The notes under the pieces were generated by a model. That model had not been told where the DNA came from, ran no database searches, and saw only the letters and a program-made list of their open reading frames with translations. This document shows, one piece after another, positions 1 to 8,180 of a stretch of DNA of 64,000 nucleotides (positions are counted from its first letter, which is position 1; each line of letters opens with the position of its first letter). Made by a program: the position numbers and the translations under genes. The stretch is from CAVQNQ01 sp963714205 (GTDB lineage Bacteria; Acidobacteriota; Terriglobia; Bryobacterales; Bryobacteraceae): positions 1,860,001 through 1,924,000 of the forward strand of contig CAVQNQ010000002.1 of NCBI GenBank assembly GCA_963714205.1. Direction: 5' to 3'.

Positions 1-955
1 ACAGGTATTTCTGCTCGGGATCTTTCGAGAGCGCGATATCGAAGACCGATCCATCGGCCCGCGTGTTCTTGGCGATGAAGGCTTCTTTGACGAACGTGCC
101 GTCCGTCTTGAAAACCTGGATGCGGTCGTTGGTTCGGTCGCAGACGTACAGGTTGCCATCGTGCGCCAGCTCCACGCAGTGAACCGGATTCCGGAACTGC
201 TGCGCCGGCGGATCTTCCGGGCGATACGGCCCCAAATTGATGTCGTCGGGCTTATGGCCGTAAGCACCCCAGTGGCGCTTGTACGCGCCCGTATCCGCAT
301 CGAAGACGATCACCCGGTGGTTGCCATAGCCATCCGCCACGTACAGCTCGTTGGTCTTGGGGTCCACGAAGGTCTTGGCGGGGAGCCGCAGGTTTTCGGT
401 ATCGTTGCTGCCCTTGCTCATGCCTGGCTTGCCGATCTGCATCAAAAACCGGCCATCCTGCGTGAACTTCAGCACCATGCTGTCGTGCGGCGAAGCGGCC
501 GTGCCCCCCTCCCCGCGGCCGTTCCCGCCGATCCACACGTTGCCCTTATAATCGACGGTGATGCCGTGATTCGAGGCCGGCCACTCATAGCCCGGGCCCG
601 GACCGCCCCAGTGGCCGATCAGGTCGCCGTCTTCGTTGAACTCGAGCACCGGCGGCGCCGGAGCGCAGCATTCGGCGGCCGGCGGATTGGCCGCCGCGGA
701 CGTCTCCATCCGCTCGAGCGAACCCTGCCGGTGTATCACCCAGATGTGGTCGCTCGCATCCACCGAAACGCCTACCACGCTGCCCATTACCCAGTGATTC
801 GGCAGTGGCTTCGGCCACATGGGGTCCACTTCGAAGCGCGGCGCGCGCACCGCGGCGGCCTCCACCGCGCCCCACTTGCGCATCAGGTGAGAACCGGTCG
901 CGAGCGCGGCCGCCAGCGCCGCCAGGCTTGCTCCCATCCAGAGGTTTCGCTTCAT
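1..955 (-). CDS. Secreted NHL-type beta-propeller protein (3' end beyond window)
   Basis: Reading the minus strand from the ATG at 955 gives an open frame that runs off the left edge without a stop, so the C-terminus is missing. It opens with a basic, hydrophobic signal peptide (MKRNLWMGASLAALAAALAT). Next come repeated blades of the NHL/six-bladed beta-propeller type: segments such as GSVVGVSVDASDHIWVIHR, HGITVDYKGNVWIGGNG, KTFVDPKTNELYVADGYGNH and CVELAHDGNLYVCDRTNDR, each ending in the usual 'D.....Y/W V' strand pattern. These proteins are usually periplasmic or secreted; many bind ligands, and some are peptidyl-alpha-hydroxyglycine lyase relatives. I cannot name a reaction here. A CCAPAP cysteine pair lies in a short insert near residue 95. 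The gene is divergent from the HupE-like gene and shares a 65-bp intergenic region with it. Confidence 0.8.
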   Translation of the reverse strand, partial: MKRNLWMGASLAALAAALATGSHLMRKWGAVEAAAVRAPRFEVDPMWPKPLPNHWVMGSVVGVSVDASDHIWVIHRQGSLERMETSAAANPPAAECCAPAPPVLEFNEDGDLIGHWGGPGPGYEWPASNHGITVDYKGNVWIGGNGRGEGGTAASPHDSMVLKFTQDGRFLMQIGKPGMSKGSNDTENLRLPAKTFVDPKTNELYVADGYGNHRVIVFDADTGAYKRHWGAYGHKPDDINLGPYRPEDPPAQQFRNPVHCVELAHDGNLYVCDRTNDRIQVFKTDGTFVKEAFIAKNTRADGSVFDIALSKDPEQKYL

Positions 956-984
956 GTCGCTCCTGTCTTTCAGCGGGCGTAAGC

Positions 985-990
985 TATAAT
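985..990 (+). promoter_or_regulatory. Likely -10 box for the HupE-like gene
   Basis: A perfect TATAAT lies 30 nt upstream of the GTG start at 1021, with a GGGAGG ribosome site at 1005-1010 between them. No convincing -35 hexamer is seen 16-18 bp upstream, so the promoter call rests on the -10 box and its position in a divergent intergenic region. Confidence 0.5.
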
Positions 991-1020
991 ACACGATTCC
1001 AATCGGGAGGATCTCACCGG

Positions 1021-2379
1021 GTGTCTCTTTCCAGCGTCGCTCCCCGAGTGTTTGCCGCGGCGCTGTTTCTGGCGCTCTCGCGCGGCGCCGCGGCCCACGA
1101 CATCCCTTTCGACGCTACCGTTCAAGCCTTCGTGAAACCCGCCGGGCGGCATCTCGACCTGCTGGTGCGCGTCCCTCTCGAAACCATGCGCGACATGGAT
1201 TTTCCGGAGCGCGGCGGCTACCTCGATTCGGCCGCGCTGGCGCCGCTGCTTCCCGACGCCGCCAACCTGTGGATCGCGGATTTCATCGAGATCCACGAAG
1301 ACGATGCCCGCCTGCCGAAACCGCTCGTCCGGGCGACCCGGATCTCTCTCGCCTCCGACCGCTCCTTCGTTTCCTATGAGACCGCGTTGGCCCACATCTC
1401 GGGGCCCGCTCTCGCCAGCGACGCCCACCTGGTCTGGAACCAGGTGATGTTCGACGTGTGGTTCGAGTATCCGATCCGCTCCGAGCGGTCGCGCTTCGCG
1501 ATTCACTCGCGCCTCAACCGGCTGGCCGCGCGGGTGGTGACCGTGCTGCGCTTTCTGCCGCCCGGCGGCGCGGTCCGCGCCTTCGAGTTTCCCGGCGATC
1601 CAGGAATTCTCCGCCTGGATCCAAGCTGGCGCCAGGCCGCCGGGCAGTTCATCGGTTTGGGATTCCGCCACATCCTGGACGGAACCGATCACCTGCTTTT
1701 CCTGCTCTGCCTGGTGATTCCGTTCCGGCGATTTCGCGCGCTCGTCCCGGTAGTGACCGCCTTCACCGCGGCCCATTCCGTTACGCTGATCGCCTCGGCA
1801 TACGGGCTCGCGCCGGACATGCTGTGGTTCCCGCCGCTGATCGAGATGCTGATCGCGGTTTCCATCGTTTACATGGCGCTCGAGAATATCGTGGGCGGCT
1901 CGTCCACCCGGCGCCGCTGGATGATCGCCGCCGGCTTCGGCCTGGTGCACGGCTTCGGCTTCTCGTTTGCGCTGCGCCAGACGATGCAGTTCGCCGGCGC
2001 CCACCTGCTGGCCTCGCTGCTGTGCTTCAATATCGGGGTCGAGCTGGGCCAGCTTCTGGTGCTCCTGCTGCTCATCCCCATACTCGACGCGCTCTTTCGC
2101 TTCGTGGTGGCCGAGCGCATGGGCACCATCATTCTTTCGGCGCTGGTGGCCCACACCGCCTGGCATTGGATGCTCGAACGCGCGGATCGCCTGCGCGCCT
2201 ACCGCTTCGAGTGGCCGCCGCTCGACCCGGGCGTGCTGGCCAGCGCCCTCGGCTGGCTGGCGCTGGCAGCGCTGCTCGCCGCCCTGTTCGCACTGGCCGG
2301 GGCGCTTCTGCGCCAGCGCTCCCGCCGCACCGTGCCTTCGCCGGACACCGCGCGGGAGGCCTCCGGGGACGGCCTTTGA
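1021..2379 (+). CDS. HupE/UreJ-like membrane protein with periplasmic N-terminal domain
   Basis: A 452-residue protein. The chosen GTG start at 1021 has GGGAGG ten bases upstream and places a signal peptide first (VFAAALFLALSRGAAA, residues about 8-24); an open frame extends further upstream but has no such support. Residues about 25-190 form a soluble, probably periplasmic domain. From about residue 205 there is a polytopic region with the family hallmark GFRHILDGTDHLLFLL, followed by HSVTL, EMLIAVSIVYMALEN, GLVHGFGFSFAL and FNIGVELGQ. These His/Asp/Glu-rich segments are typical of the HupE/UreJ_2 family, whose smaller members are nickel or cobalt permeases. Metal transport is a family inference; no urease or hydrogenase genes are nearby. 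The last residues are a charged cytoplasmic tail. Confidence 0.8.
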   Translation: MSLSSVAPRVFAAALFLALSRGAAAHDIPFDATVQAFVKPAGRHLDLLVRVPLETMRDMDFPERGGYLDSAALAPLLPDAANLWIADFIEIHEDDARLPKPLVRATRISLASDRSFVSYETALAHISGPALASDAHLVWNQVMFDVWFEYPIRSERSRFAIHSRLNRLAARVVTVLRFLPPGGAVRAFEFPGDPGILRLDPSWRQAAGQFIGLGFRHILDGTDHLLFLLCLVIPFRRFRALVPVVTAFTAAHSVTLIASAYGLAPDMLWFPPLIEMLIAVSIVYMALENIVGGSSTRRRWMIAAGFGLVHGFGFSFALRQTMQFAGAHLLASLLCFNIGVELGQLLVLLLLIPILDALFRFVVAERMGTIILSALVAHTAWHWMLERADRLRAYRFEWPPLDPGVLASALGWLALAALLAALFALAGALLRQRSRRTVPSPDTAREASGDGL

Positions 2380-2523
2380 ACCGGTCGCGGTGCCGCCGCC
2401 CCGTTGCAATGCGCCCCGCAAGTGCTTGATGTTATCCTGATTGGAGCTAAAAAAAACAACCGGGCCCCATTAGACGTAACCTCGACCCGGTCGCTATGCC
2501 TGAAGGAAGAGGAGTACAGAAAC

Positions 2524-3846
2524 TTGGCTAATACGGAAATTCGAATCGACGAACCCAAGGGCAAATTGGGGGTCATGACGGTCGGCTTGGGCGCCGTCGC
2601 GACCACCATGATGGCGGGCGTCGAAGCGGTGCGGCGAGGGATTGCCCTGCCCATCGGCTCTCTCACCCAGATGGGAACGATCCGCCTGGGTAAACGCACC
2701 GACAAGCGTGTCCCCAAGATCAAAGATTTCGTGCCCCTGGCGGACTTGAATGACCTGGTCTTCGCAAGCTGGGATTTGTTCGATGACAACGCCTACGAAG
2801 CGGCTCTTAAGGCCGGCGTGCTGGAAAAACAGCAAGTCGAACAACTGAAGGACTTTCTGGTAACCATCAAGCCCATGAAGGCGGCCTTCGAGCAATCGTG
2901 GGTCCGGAACCTGCACCCCAACAATCTGAAGACCGGGTCCAAAATGGACCTGGCCCAGCAGATCATGGACGACATCCGCGAGTTCAAGAAGAGCAGCGGA
3001 GCGGACCGCCTGGTCATCGTCTGGTGCGCTTCCACCGAAAGGTACACCGAGCCCAAGCCGGTTCATGAGACCATGGAGTCCCTCGAAAAGGGGCTCTGCG
3101 AGAACAGTCCCGACATTCCCCCCAGCATGATCTATGCGTATGCCGCGTTGAAGTGCGGCGTGCCCTACGCCAATGGAGCCCCGCACATGACGGTGGACAT
3201 CCCGGCGCTGACGAACTACGCCACGCAGAATCACATCCCCATCTGCGGCAAGGATTTCAAATCCGGCCAGACGTACATGAAGACCCTGCTCGCTCCTGGC
3301 CTGAAGCTCAAACTGCTCGGGCTGAAGGGCTGGTTCTCCACCAACATCCTCGGCAACCGCGATGGCGAAGTGCTGGACGATCCGGAGAACTTCAAGAGCA
3401 AGGAAGAAACTAAGTCTTCGGTCCTGGAGCACTGTATCCAGCCCGATCTTTACCCCGAGCTCTACAAGGGCTACTACCACAAAGTGCGGATCGAATATTA
3501 TCCGCCGCGCGGCGACGCCAAGGAAAGCTGGGACAACCTCGACATCTTCGGCTGGCTGGGCTACCCCATGCAGATCAAGGTAAACTTCCAGTGCCGCGAT
3601 TCGATTCTGGCGGCGCCCATGGCGTTGGACCTGGCGATCTTCCTGGACCTGGCGCAGCGCTGCCCGGATATGGCGCGCAAGGGCGTGCAGGAGTGGCTCT
3701 CGTTCTATTTCAAGGGCCCGCAAGTGGCTCCCGGCCTCTACCCCGAGCACGACGTTTTCATTCAGCAGATGAAGCTGAAGAACACGCTGCGATATCTTCG
3801 CGGCGAAGAACTGATCACCCACCTCGGCCTAGAGTATTACGACTGA
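2524..3846 (+). CDS. ino1: Inositol-3-phosphate synthase
   Basis: A 440-residue enzyme that converts glucose 6-phosphate to 1D-myo-inositol 3-phosphate using NAD+. The TTG start at 2524 is supported by an AGGAAGAGGAG ribosome site ending nine bases upstream; the frame is open further upstream but not conserved-looking. The NAD-binding loop GLGAVATTMMAG lies near residue 20. The family signatures FSTNILGNRDGEVL and NFKSKEETKSS (near residues 270-300) correspond to the catalytic NxxGNxDG and SKxxxKS motifs of myo-inositol phosphate synthases. In bacteria the product feeds inositol lipids, mycothiol-like thiols or osmolytes. No partner inositol gene is adjacent; a PAP2-family enzyme at 54.5 kb is only a speculative link. 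It is convergent with the pseudopilin gene. Confidence 0.92.
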   Translation: MANTEIRIDEPKGKLGVMTVGLGAVATTMMAGVEAVRRGIALPIGSLTQMGTIRLGKRTDKRVPKIKDFVPLADLNDLVFASWDLFDDNAYEAALKAGVLEKQQVEQLKDFLVTIKPMKAAFEQSWVRNLHPNNLKTGSKMDLAQQIMDDIREFKKSSGADRLVIVWCASTERYTEPKPVHETMESLEKGLCENSPDIPPSMIYAYAALKCGVPYANGAPHMTVDIPALTNYATQNHIPICGKDFKSGQTYMKTLLAPGLKLKLLGLKGWFSTNILGNRDGEVLDDPENFKSKEETKSSVLEHCIQPDLYPELYKGYYHKVRIEYYPPRGDAKESWDNLDIFGWLGYPMQIKVNFQCRDSILAAPMALDLAIFLDLAQRCPDMARKGVQEWLSFYFKGPQVAPGLYPEHDVFIQQMKLKNTLRYLRGEELITHLGLEYYD

Positions 3847-3884
3847 TCTCCAATCGGGGGCGGGCGGCTGCGCCTGCTCCCGGC

Positions 3885-5369
3885 TCATGGATGCCCGCTG
3901 TTCTGGCCGAACGAGGTCATCGGCTGCGATGAGTTTCCGAAGCCGGACGAGTTTCCAAACGAGGACGAGTTCCCGAAGGAAGATCCCTGCGCTCCCTGCG
4001 GTGTCGAACCCAATTGGCCGGCCTGCGTGCCGGTTGAGGATTGGCCATTCGCGCTGCCCGACTGGGCCGGGGCCGTCGGTATGCCAGCGCCGGTCAGCGG
4101 ATTGGGCGGCGGCCGGTCTTTCATCGGATCGTATATAAACTCCCACTCTTTGTAGTTGCTGTGGTCCGAGTAGACCATGATCGAGTCGGAATCTGCCTTG
4201 CTCGCGATTCCGGCGATTCCGCCGCCGATTACGTTGCCGCCAGTGCCATTGCCGATGGGCGTCCCGGTGGGCCGCGGTTGCCGCAGAAGGTTACCAATCA
4301 TAGCAGCCGCGGCGTTCTGGGCGTCCGAGTTCATCCCCGGCGCGCCCGTCCCCTGTGTGCCCATTCCCTGCGCGCCGGCCCCGTACGCGCCGGGCATGAT
4401 TTGAGTGGCTGGATTCGACGTCGCCCCCGGATACGCCGCCTGCTGTCCCGGAAATCCGGCTTGGCCGGGGAATGGCGATGGCGCCTGTACGGGCTGGCTC
4501 GGAACGGTTTGCTGCGGCGTGCCCATCCCATAGCCTCCCCCCACATACGATTGGCCGCTAGAGTCCGTGATGCCCGCCGTGGCGCCGCCGGTTGTCGAGC
4601 CGGGCATAGTATTTTGCGGAAATCCCGGCATGCCCGGGATCGGGGGTTGTCCCGGCATCCCGCCTGGCATCGATTGGCCAGGTATCCCGTTCGTCATCAC
4701 ACCTTGACCTGGTTGGACCGGCACACCCGGGGCATACGCGCCGGGTTGCCCTTGCATGGCGCCCGGAAACGTCTGCTGCTGGGGGAGGTTCCCAGCGCTA
4801 CCCGACTGGTCGGCTCCCGGCGCCGGCTGTCCATCCGGGCCCACCGGCTGGCTGCCCGTAGGGTACGTCGTATTCGCCGCCGCATTGTCGCTCGCGCGGC
4901 GGCGCATCGCCAGGTTGGCGTTCTGTCCCGGCTGGTTGGCGGTCTGTCCCAGCCCGGCTTGCTCGCCCACGTATTGGCCCGCGGTGGTATCGGCTGATTT
5001 CTGACTCTGATCTCCCGGCTGCGCGGGCTTGGTGTTCACCGAATCGGTGAGCATCCCGTTCTGAATGTGAACCAGGCGCCAATCGTCTTTGCCGGTCATG
5101 GGGTCGAGAAATCGACGGCGCAGGTACCGGCGATTGTTGAAGCTCTCCAGCTCCGCGATAGTGGCCGGCCATCGCCCCGCTCCTCTGGGCGAGACAAACA
5201 GCTTGATGGCGCGCTTGTATTGCTCGCCGCGCTCGATGAGCAGTTCTTCTTTCTGGCGCTGCGTCTCGAAGGCTACCCGCGGGATCTCCATATACAGCGT
5301 GATGGCGATCATGGCCGCCATCAGGAAGACCAGCAGCAGCGCAAATCCGGATTCCCCCGGCCGCTTCAT
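3885..5369 (-). CDS. Pseudopilin-like protein with long Gly/Pro/Gln-rich tail
   Basis: Last gene of the pilus/secretion operon, 494 residues. The N-terminus GESGFALLLVFLMAAM is a type III (prepilin-peptidase) signal: cleavage expected after Gly8, then a hydrophobic helix. Residues about 35-110 resemble a GspG-type head (EQYKRAIKLFV, WPATIAELE, FLDPMTGKDDWRLV). The rest is low complexity: Gly/Pro/Gln/Ser-rich to about 390, a short ordered-looking stretch (DSIMVYSDHSNYKEWEFIYD), then a Ser/Phe/Gly/Asn repeat tail. Glu at mature position 5, normal in major pseudopilins, is absent, as in GspK-type minor pseudopilins. The start overlaps the pilP-like stop by four bases. Exact role is unknown; a surface-exposed or tip component is an inference. 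Confidence 0.7.
   Translation of the reverse strand: MKRPGESGFALLLVFLMAAMIAITLYMEIPRVAFETQRQKEELLIERGEQYKRAIKLFVSPRGAGRWPATIAELESFNNRRYLRRRFLDPMTGKDDWRLVHIQNGMLTDSVNTKPAQPGDQSQKSADTTAGQYVGEQAGLGQTANQPGQNANLAMRRRASDNAAANTTYPTGSQPVGPDGQPAPGADQSGSAGNLPQQQTFPGAMQGQPGAYAPGVPVQPGQGVMTNGIPGQSMPGGMPGQPPIPGMPGFPQNTMPGSTTGGATAGITDSSGQSYVGGGYGMGTPQQTVPSQPVQAPSPFPGQAGFPGQQAAYPGATSNPATQIMPGAYGAGAQGMGTQGTGAPGMNSDAQNAAAAMIGNLLRQPRPTGTPIGNGTGGNVIGGGIAGIASKADSDSIMVYSDHSNYKEWEFIYDPMKDRPPPNPLTGAGIPTAPAQSGSANGQSSTGTQAGQLGSTPQGAQGSSFGNSSSFGNSSGFGNSSQPMTSFGQNSGHP
3928..3978 (-). repeat. Three 18-bp-period repeats encoding the SSFGN tail
   Basis: Three copies of a 15-base unit (GACGAGTTTCCRAAN on the + strand, at 3928, 3946 and 3964) recur with an 18-bp period inside the pseudopilin gene. 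They encode the repeated Ser-Ser-x-Phe-Gly-Asn tail. Such in-frame repeats can change copy number by slippage. Confidence 0.7.
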
Positions 5370-6100
5370 CCGCCCGCCTCTTCCGCCAGCGCCAAGGGCT
5401 GCTGGCGCTTGGATTCCACATCTTCCATGATTACCGAGCTTACCCCGATGCGCACCACCCGGTAGCGCCGCTTGACCGTATCGCCCTCGCCGGCCACCAG
5501 GATCTCGTCGCCGTCCAGGAAGAACGCGGTCCTCTTGCCGTTGGCGCGCGCGGTGCTATAACCGTAGTATTTGAATGTGATGGGAGGAGGCGGCGGAGTC
5601 GGCGCCTCTCGGGCGGACTCGTTTTGTACCCCCGGCTGCCGGGGTCCTACAAACGTCGAGGGCACGACCTTCGGCTCGGGCCCCTTGGGCAGTTCGGCCT
5701 TGGGAGGCGGCGGCTGCCCGAACTGGAACAGGTTACGGCCGCCGCTGGCGGGATCCTCGTTTTGCAGCTTGGCGAGCAGGTCGAGCCGCAGCGTGGGATC
5801 GATCGTCATGGGATCGACGCGGTCCTCCGCCCGTCTCGAATGCAGTACGGGATGAAACTCGTCGCTGCGCCCGCGCGAGGAGACCGGCGCGCCCGCGCGT
5901 GCCGGCGCCCCGGAGTTGGCCGGGATGCCGGCGGCCGGCGGAATCAGCGGCTCCTCCGCGGTTCCGCGGGCCGCTCGCGGCGCCGGTGACGCCCCGCTGT
6001 CCGGTCCCGCGATCACGTTCGTATAAAGGAAATAAGCCGCCACCACGCCCAGCGCGCCCAAGATCCAGACCTTCTTCTTATCGCCGGTCCCCAGCGTCAT
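5366..6100 (-). CDS. PilP/GspC-like inner-membrane assembly protein
   Basis: A 244-residue protein: short cytoplasmic N-terminus, one membrane helix (VWILGALGVVAAYFLYTNVI, residues about 11-30), a proline/alanine-rich linker to about 150, then a small beta-rich domain (TFKYYGYSTARANGKRTAFF, EILVAGEGDTVKRRYRVVRI) near residues 165-225. That order is the architecture of PilP and GspC HR domains, which link the inner-membrane platform to the secretin. It lies directly after pilO, overlapping it by four bases, exactly where pilP is found in pilMNOP operons. No secretin gene (pilQ/gspD) follows inside the window; the pseudopilin gene takes its place. The assignment rests on position and architecture more than on sequence identity. 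Confidence 0.72.
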   Translation of the reverse strand: MTLGTGDKKKVWILGALGVVAAYFLYTNVIAGPDSGASPAPRAARGTAEEPLIPPAAGIPANSGAPARAGAPVSSRGRSDEFHPVLHSRRAEDRVDPMTIDPTLRLDLLAKLQNEDPASGGRNLFQFGQPPPPKAELPKGPEPKVVPSTFVGPRQPGVQNESAREAPTPPPPPITFKYYGYSTARANGKRTAFFLDGDEILVAGEGDTVKRRYRVVRIGVSSVIMEDVESKRQQPLALAEEAGG

Positions 6101-6708
6101 CCCGCCTCCCCGCGCGCGCTCCGCACAAACGCGTCTATCTTCAGCGTGACGTTGAGCTGCCCGGCCTGGGCGCTGGCCGGGGCGCCCCCTGGGCCCTGCG
6201 GCGCATTGGCTTGCATGTTCTCGATGATCAGGAAACGCGGCGACCGGTCCAGCAGGTTGATCAGCTTGGTCAGGTTCGCGTACGGTCCCTCGAATCCAGC
6301 CTGAATGGTGACCATGCCCAGCGTGTCGCTGCCCTCCACCGTCTCCTGGCTCATCTGCACCTGTCCCATCTTGATGCCCGATTGCGTCGCCACGCGGGTC
6401 AGCTCTTCGAGGATGACCGAAGAGAGCGTACGCTGGTCGATGACGTACCGCTCCAGGAAACGGTCGCCCTCCTGCCGTGCGGTCTCCACCTTTTCCACCA
6501 GCCTCTGGCTGGTGGCCAGGCGCGCCTGATCTCGCGCGAGCTGTGCGCGAAGCGTCTCGCGCTCGCGGCGCAGGTCTTCGGCTGAACCGCCAAAAACGTT
6601 GAACGCCAGCACCGCGGCCGCCAGGTTCAATACCAGCAGCGTTCCGATCAAGGCGCGCATCGCCACGCGCGGCTCCTTGACGGCCGCTAGGCTAAAGTTT
6701 CTGGGCAT
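6097..6708 (-). CDS. pilO: PilO-like type IV pilus/secretion platform protein
   Basis: A 203-residue bitopic protein: membrane helix at about 18-38 (MRALIGTLLVLNLAAAVLAF), a coiled coil at about 45-90 (EDLRRERETLRAQLARDQAR and beyond), then a ferredoxin-like alpha/beta domain. The segment FEGPYANLTKLINLLDRSPR and LIIENM is characteristic of PilO/GspM (Pfam T2SSM_b/PilO). PilO pairs with PilN in the periplasm and connects to PilP. The ATG at 6708 overlaps the end of pilN by 17 bases; an internal ATG at 6660 starting just before the helix is an alternative. Confidence 0.82.
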   Translation of the reverse strand: MPRNFSLAAVKEPRVAMRALIGTLLVLNLAAAVLAFNVFGGSAEDLRRERETLRAQLARDQARLATSQRLVEKVETARQEGDRFLERYVIDQRTLSSVILEELTRVATQSGIKMGQVQMSQETVEGSDTLGMVTIQAGFEGPYANLTKLINLLDRSPRFLIIENMQANAPQGPGGAPASAQAGQLNVTLKIDAFVRSARGEAG

Positions 6709-7258
6709 AGCTCACACTCACGTGATAGCGGTAGAGAGGCTCGGCCTGGCTAGGCGGGAGGCTGCTGTGATCGAACACCGAACCGAACAGAGGCGATTCC
6801 TCCAGCGCCTTCAGCAACTCGATGAACGGCTGCGGCGATTCGGCGCCCACCGTCATGTCCAGCGTCACCTGATCCATGCCGTCGATGGAAGGATGCACCT
6901 GGATGATGCGGACGTTATAGGGAACGATCTTCTCCAGGTCCGCGAAAATGCGCGTCCAGCTCACGCCTTTGCGCAGCAGCAAGCTGTTCAGAAACAGGCT
7001 GCGCTCCAGAACCTCGGCGTTTTCGGGCCGGCGCAGCACCGCATCCAGCCGAGCTTGCTGGTCTTCGACCGAACGGACCTGCCGGCTGAGCAGATCGACT
7101 TCATGCCGCACGTCGGCGAGCTGCGCGCGGTCGCTCAGTGCCAGCGAGATCAGCACGCCCAGTGTCGCCACCAGCAGGAGGCTCACGGCGATGGACGCCA
7201 CCAGCATGGCGCGATCGCGCCGGAAAGGCTGGCTGGCGAGATTGATCGGAATCTTCAT
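6692..7258 (-). CDS. pilN: PilN-like type IV pilus/secretion platform protein
   Basis: A 188-residue protein beginning MKIPINLASQPFRRDRAM; the 'INLAxxPxR' N-terminal tail is the conserved PilN segment that binds PilM. It is followed by a membrane helix (MLVASIAVSLLLVATLGVLI, residues 17-36), a coiled coil at 40-75 and a PilN-type alpha/beta domain (SWTRIFADLEKIVPYNVRII, PFIELLKALEESPLFGSV). The ATG at 7258 is one base from the pilM stop, so the two are probably translationally coupled. An open frame extends upstream of this ATG inside pilM but is antisense-like in composition. Confidence 0.87.
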   Translation of the reverse strand: MKIPINLASQPFRRDRAMLVASIAVSLLLVATLGVLISLALSDRAQLADVRHEVDLLSRQVRSVEDQQARLDAVLRRPENAEVLERSLFLNSLLLRKGVSWTRIFADLEKIVPYNVRIIQVHPSIDGMDQVTLDMTVGAESPQPFIELLKALEESPLFGSVFDHSSLPPSQAEPLYRYHVSVSYAQKL

Positions 7259-7259
7259 C

Positions 7260-8150
7260 TCAATTGTTCCTGGCGATGGACCGCAGGTAGCCCAGCAGTC
7301 CGGCATTGTTCTCGCCGGGGGTGCCCAGCGGCGACCGCAGCGGCTCGGTTTCCACCTCAAGTTCCTGGCGCAACCGCCGCGCGGCCTCCTCGCTCGAGCT
7401 GCCGAACCCGCACAGCCAGAGCTGGCCGGGGCGCCCGCCCAGGTTGTCTTCCATGTAAACGAAGGTGGGCACCAGCACGGCCGCGATATCCTCCAGTTCC
7501 GCCGAAGGCAGTTCCAGGCAGCGCACCAGCTTGAGCGCCGCATGATCGCGCACCATCACGGTGAGCACGCGCCCGCCGATCTTGGCCACCACCGAGAGAC
7601 CGCCCTCCGGCGCCAGTTCGAGGGCCGCCAGCGAAGACGTGGTCACCAGGCCCGGGATCATGCCGGCGGACCGGAAGGGCGCCTCGTAGCGCGACACGAT
7701 CTCGAGCGGCGCCACAGCCACCACCACATCGACCTTTTTGCCGGCTGCCGGCTGCACCCAATAACCGATGGCCGCCGACTCCACTTCGAACGGCACGCTG
7801 CGCTTCAGCCGGAAGCGCACCAGCGAACGCTGTTGCGCGGCATCGGAAGGGAAGCTGTCGAAATCCAGCACCGCGACGCGCGCGCTGAAATCCGGCAGGA
7901 TCAGCGCCACGTCGCGCCGCTTGCGGGCCGCCTGCGGGCCCGCCACGGCCCGCACCGACATGGCGAAATCGTCCGGATCGACGATATTCTCTTTCAGAGG
8001 CGAGACCACCAGCGTCCCATTCTTCAGCGGCTGAAACTCCATCTCCGTGCGCGACCCTATGCGCGCCGCCGCGATGCCCCCCTCGGAGATCTCAAACGCC
8101 ATGGCCGGCGGCGGGTCCCGCAAGATGGATTTGAGCCTGTCTAGCAGCAC
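7260..8150 (-). CDS. pilM: PilM-like actin-fold cytoplasmic protein
   Basis: A 296-residue soluble protein of the PilM/GspL-cytoplasmic family with an actin-like fold. The N-terminus MAFEISEGGIAAARI matches the first phosphate-loop strands of PilM ('vGIdiG...vk'). RRDVALILPDFSARVAVLDF and FRLKRSVPFEVE are the conserved 'lP...v....l' and '...k.ip...' blocks, and VVAKIGGRVLTVMVRD is the second nucleotide-binding segment. PilM binds the PilN tail and couples the cytoplasmic ATPase to the platform. It is rather short and divergent compared with the roughly 350-residue PilM of Proteobacteria. It sits 30 bp downstream of pilB. Confidence 0.8.
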   Translation of the reverse strand: MLLDRLKSILRDPPPAMAFEISEGGIAAARIGSRTEMEFQPLKNGTLVVSPLKENIVDPDDFAMSVRAVAGPQAARKRRDVALILPDFSARVAVLDFDSFPSDAAQQRSLVRFRLKRSVPFEVESAAIGYWVQPAAGKKVDVVVAVAPLEIVSRYEAPFRSAGMIPGLVTTSSLAALELAPEGGLSVVAKIGGRVLTVMVRDHAALKLVRCLELPSAELEDIAAVLVPTFVYMEDNLGGRPGQLWLCGFGSSSEEAARRLRQELEVETEPLRSPLGTPGENNAGLLGYLRSIARNN

Positions 8151-8180
8151 GGCGTCTCCGCGGTGAGTTTTACCTCCACA

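Noticed and set aside
970..2421. 483-residue open frame on the minus strand
   Set aside because: Antisense of the HupE-like gene; Gln/Gly/Arg-rich, no motif or ribosome site.
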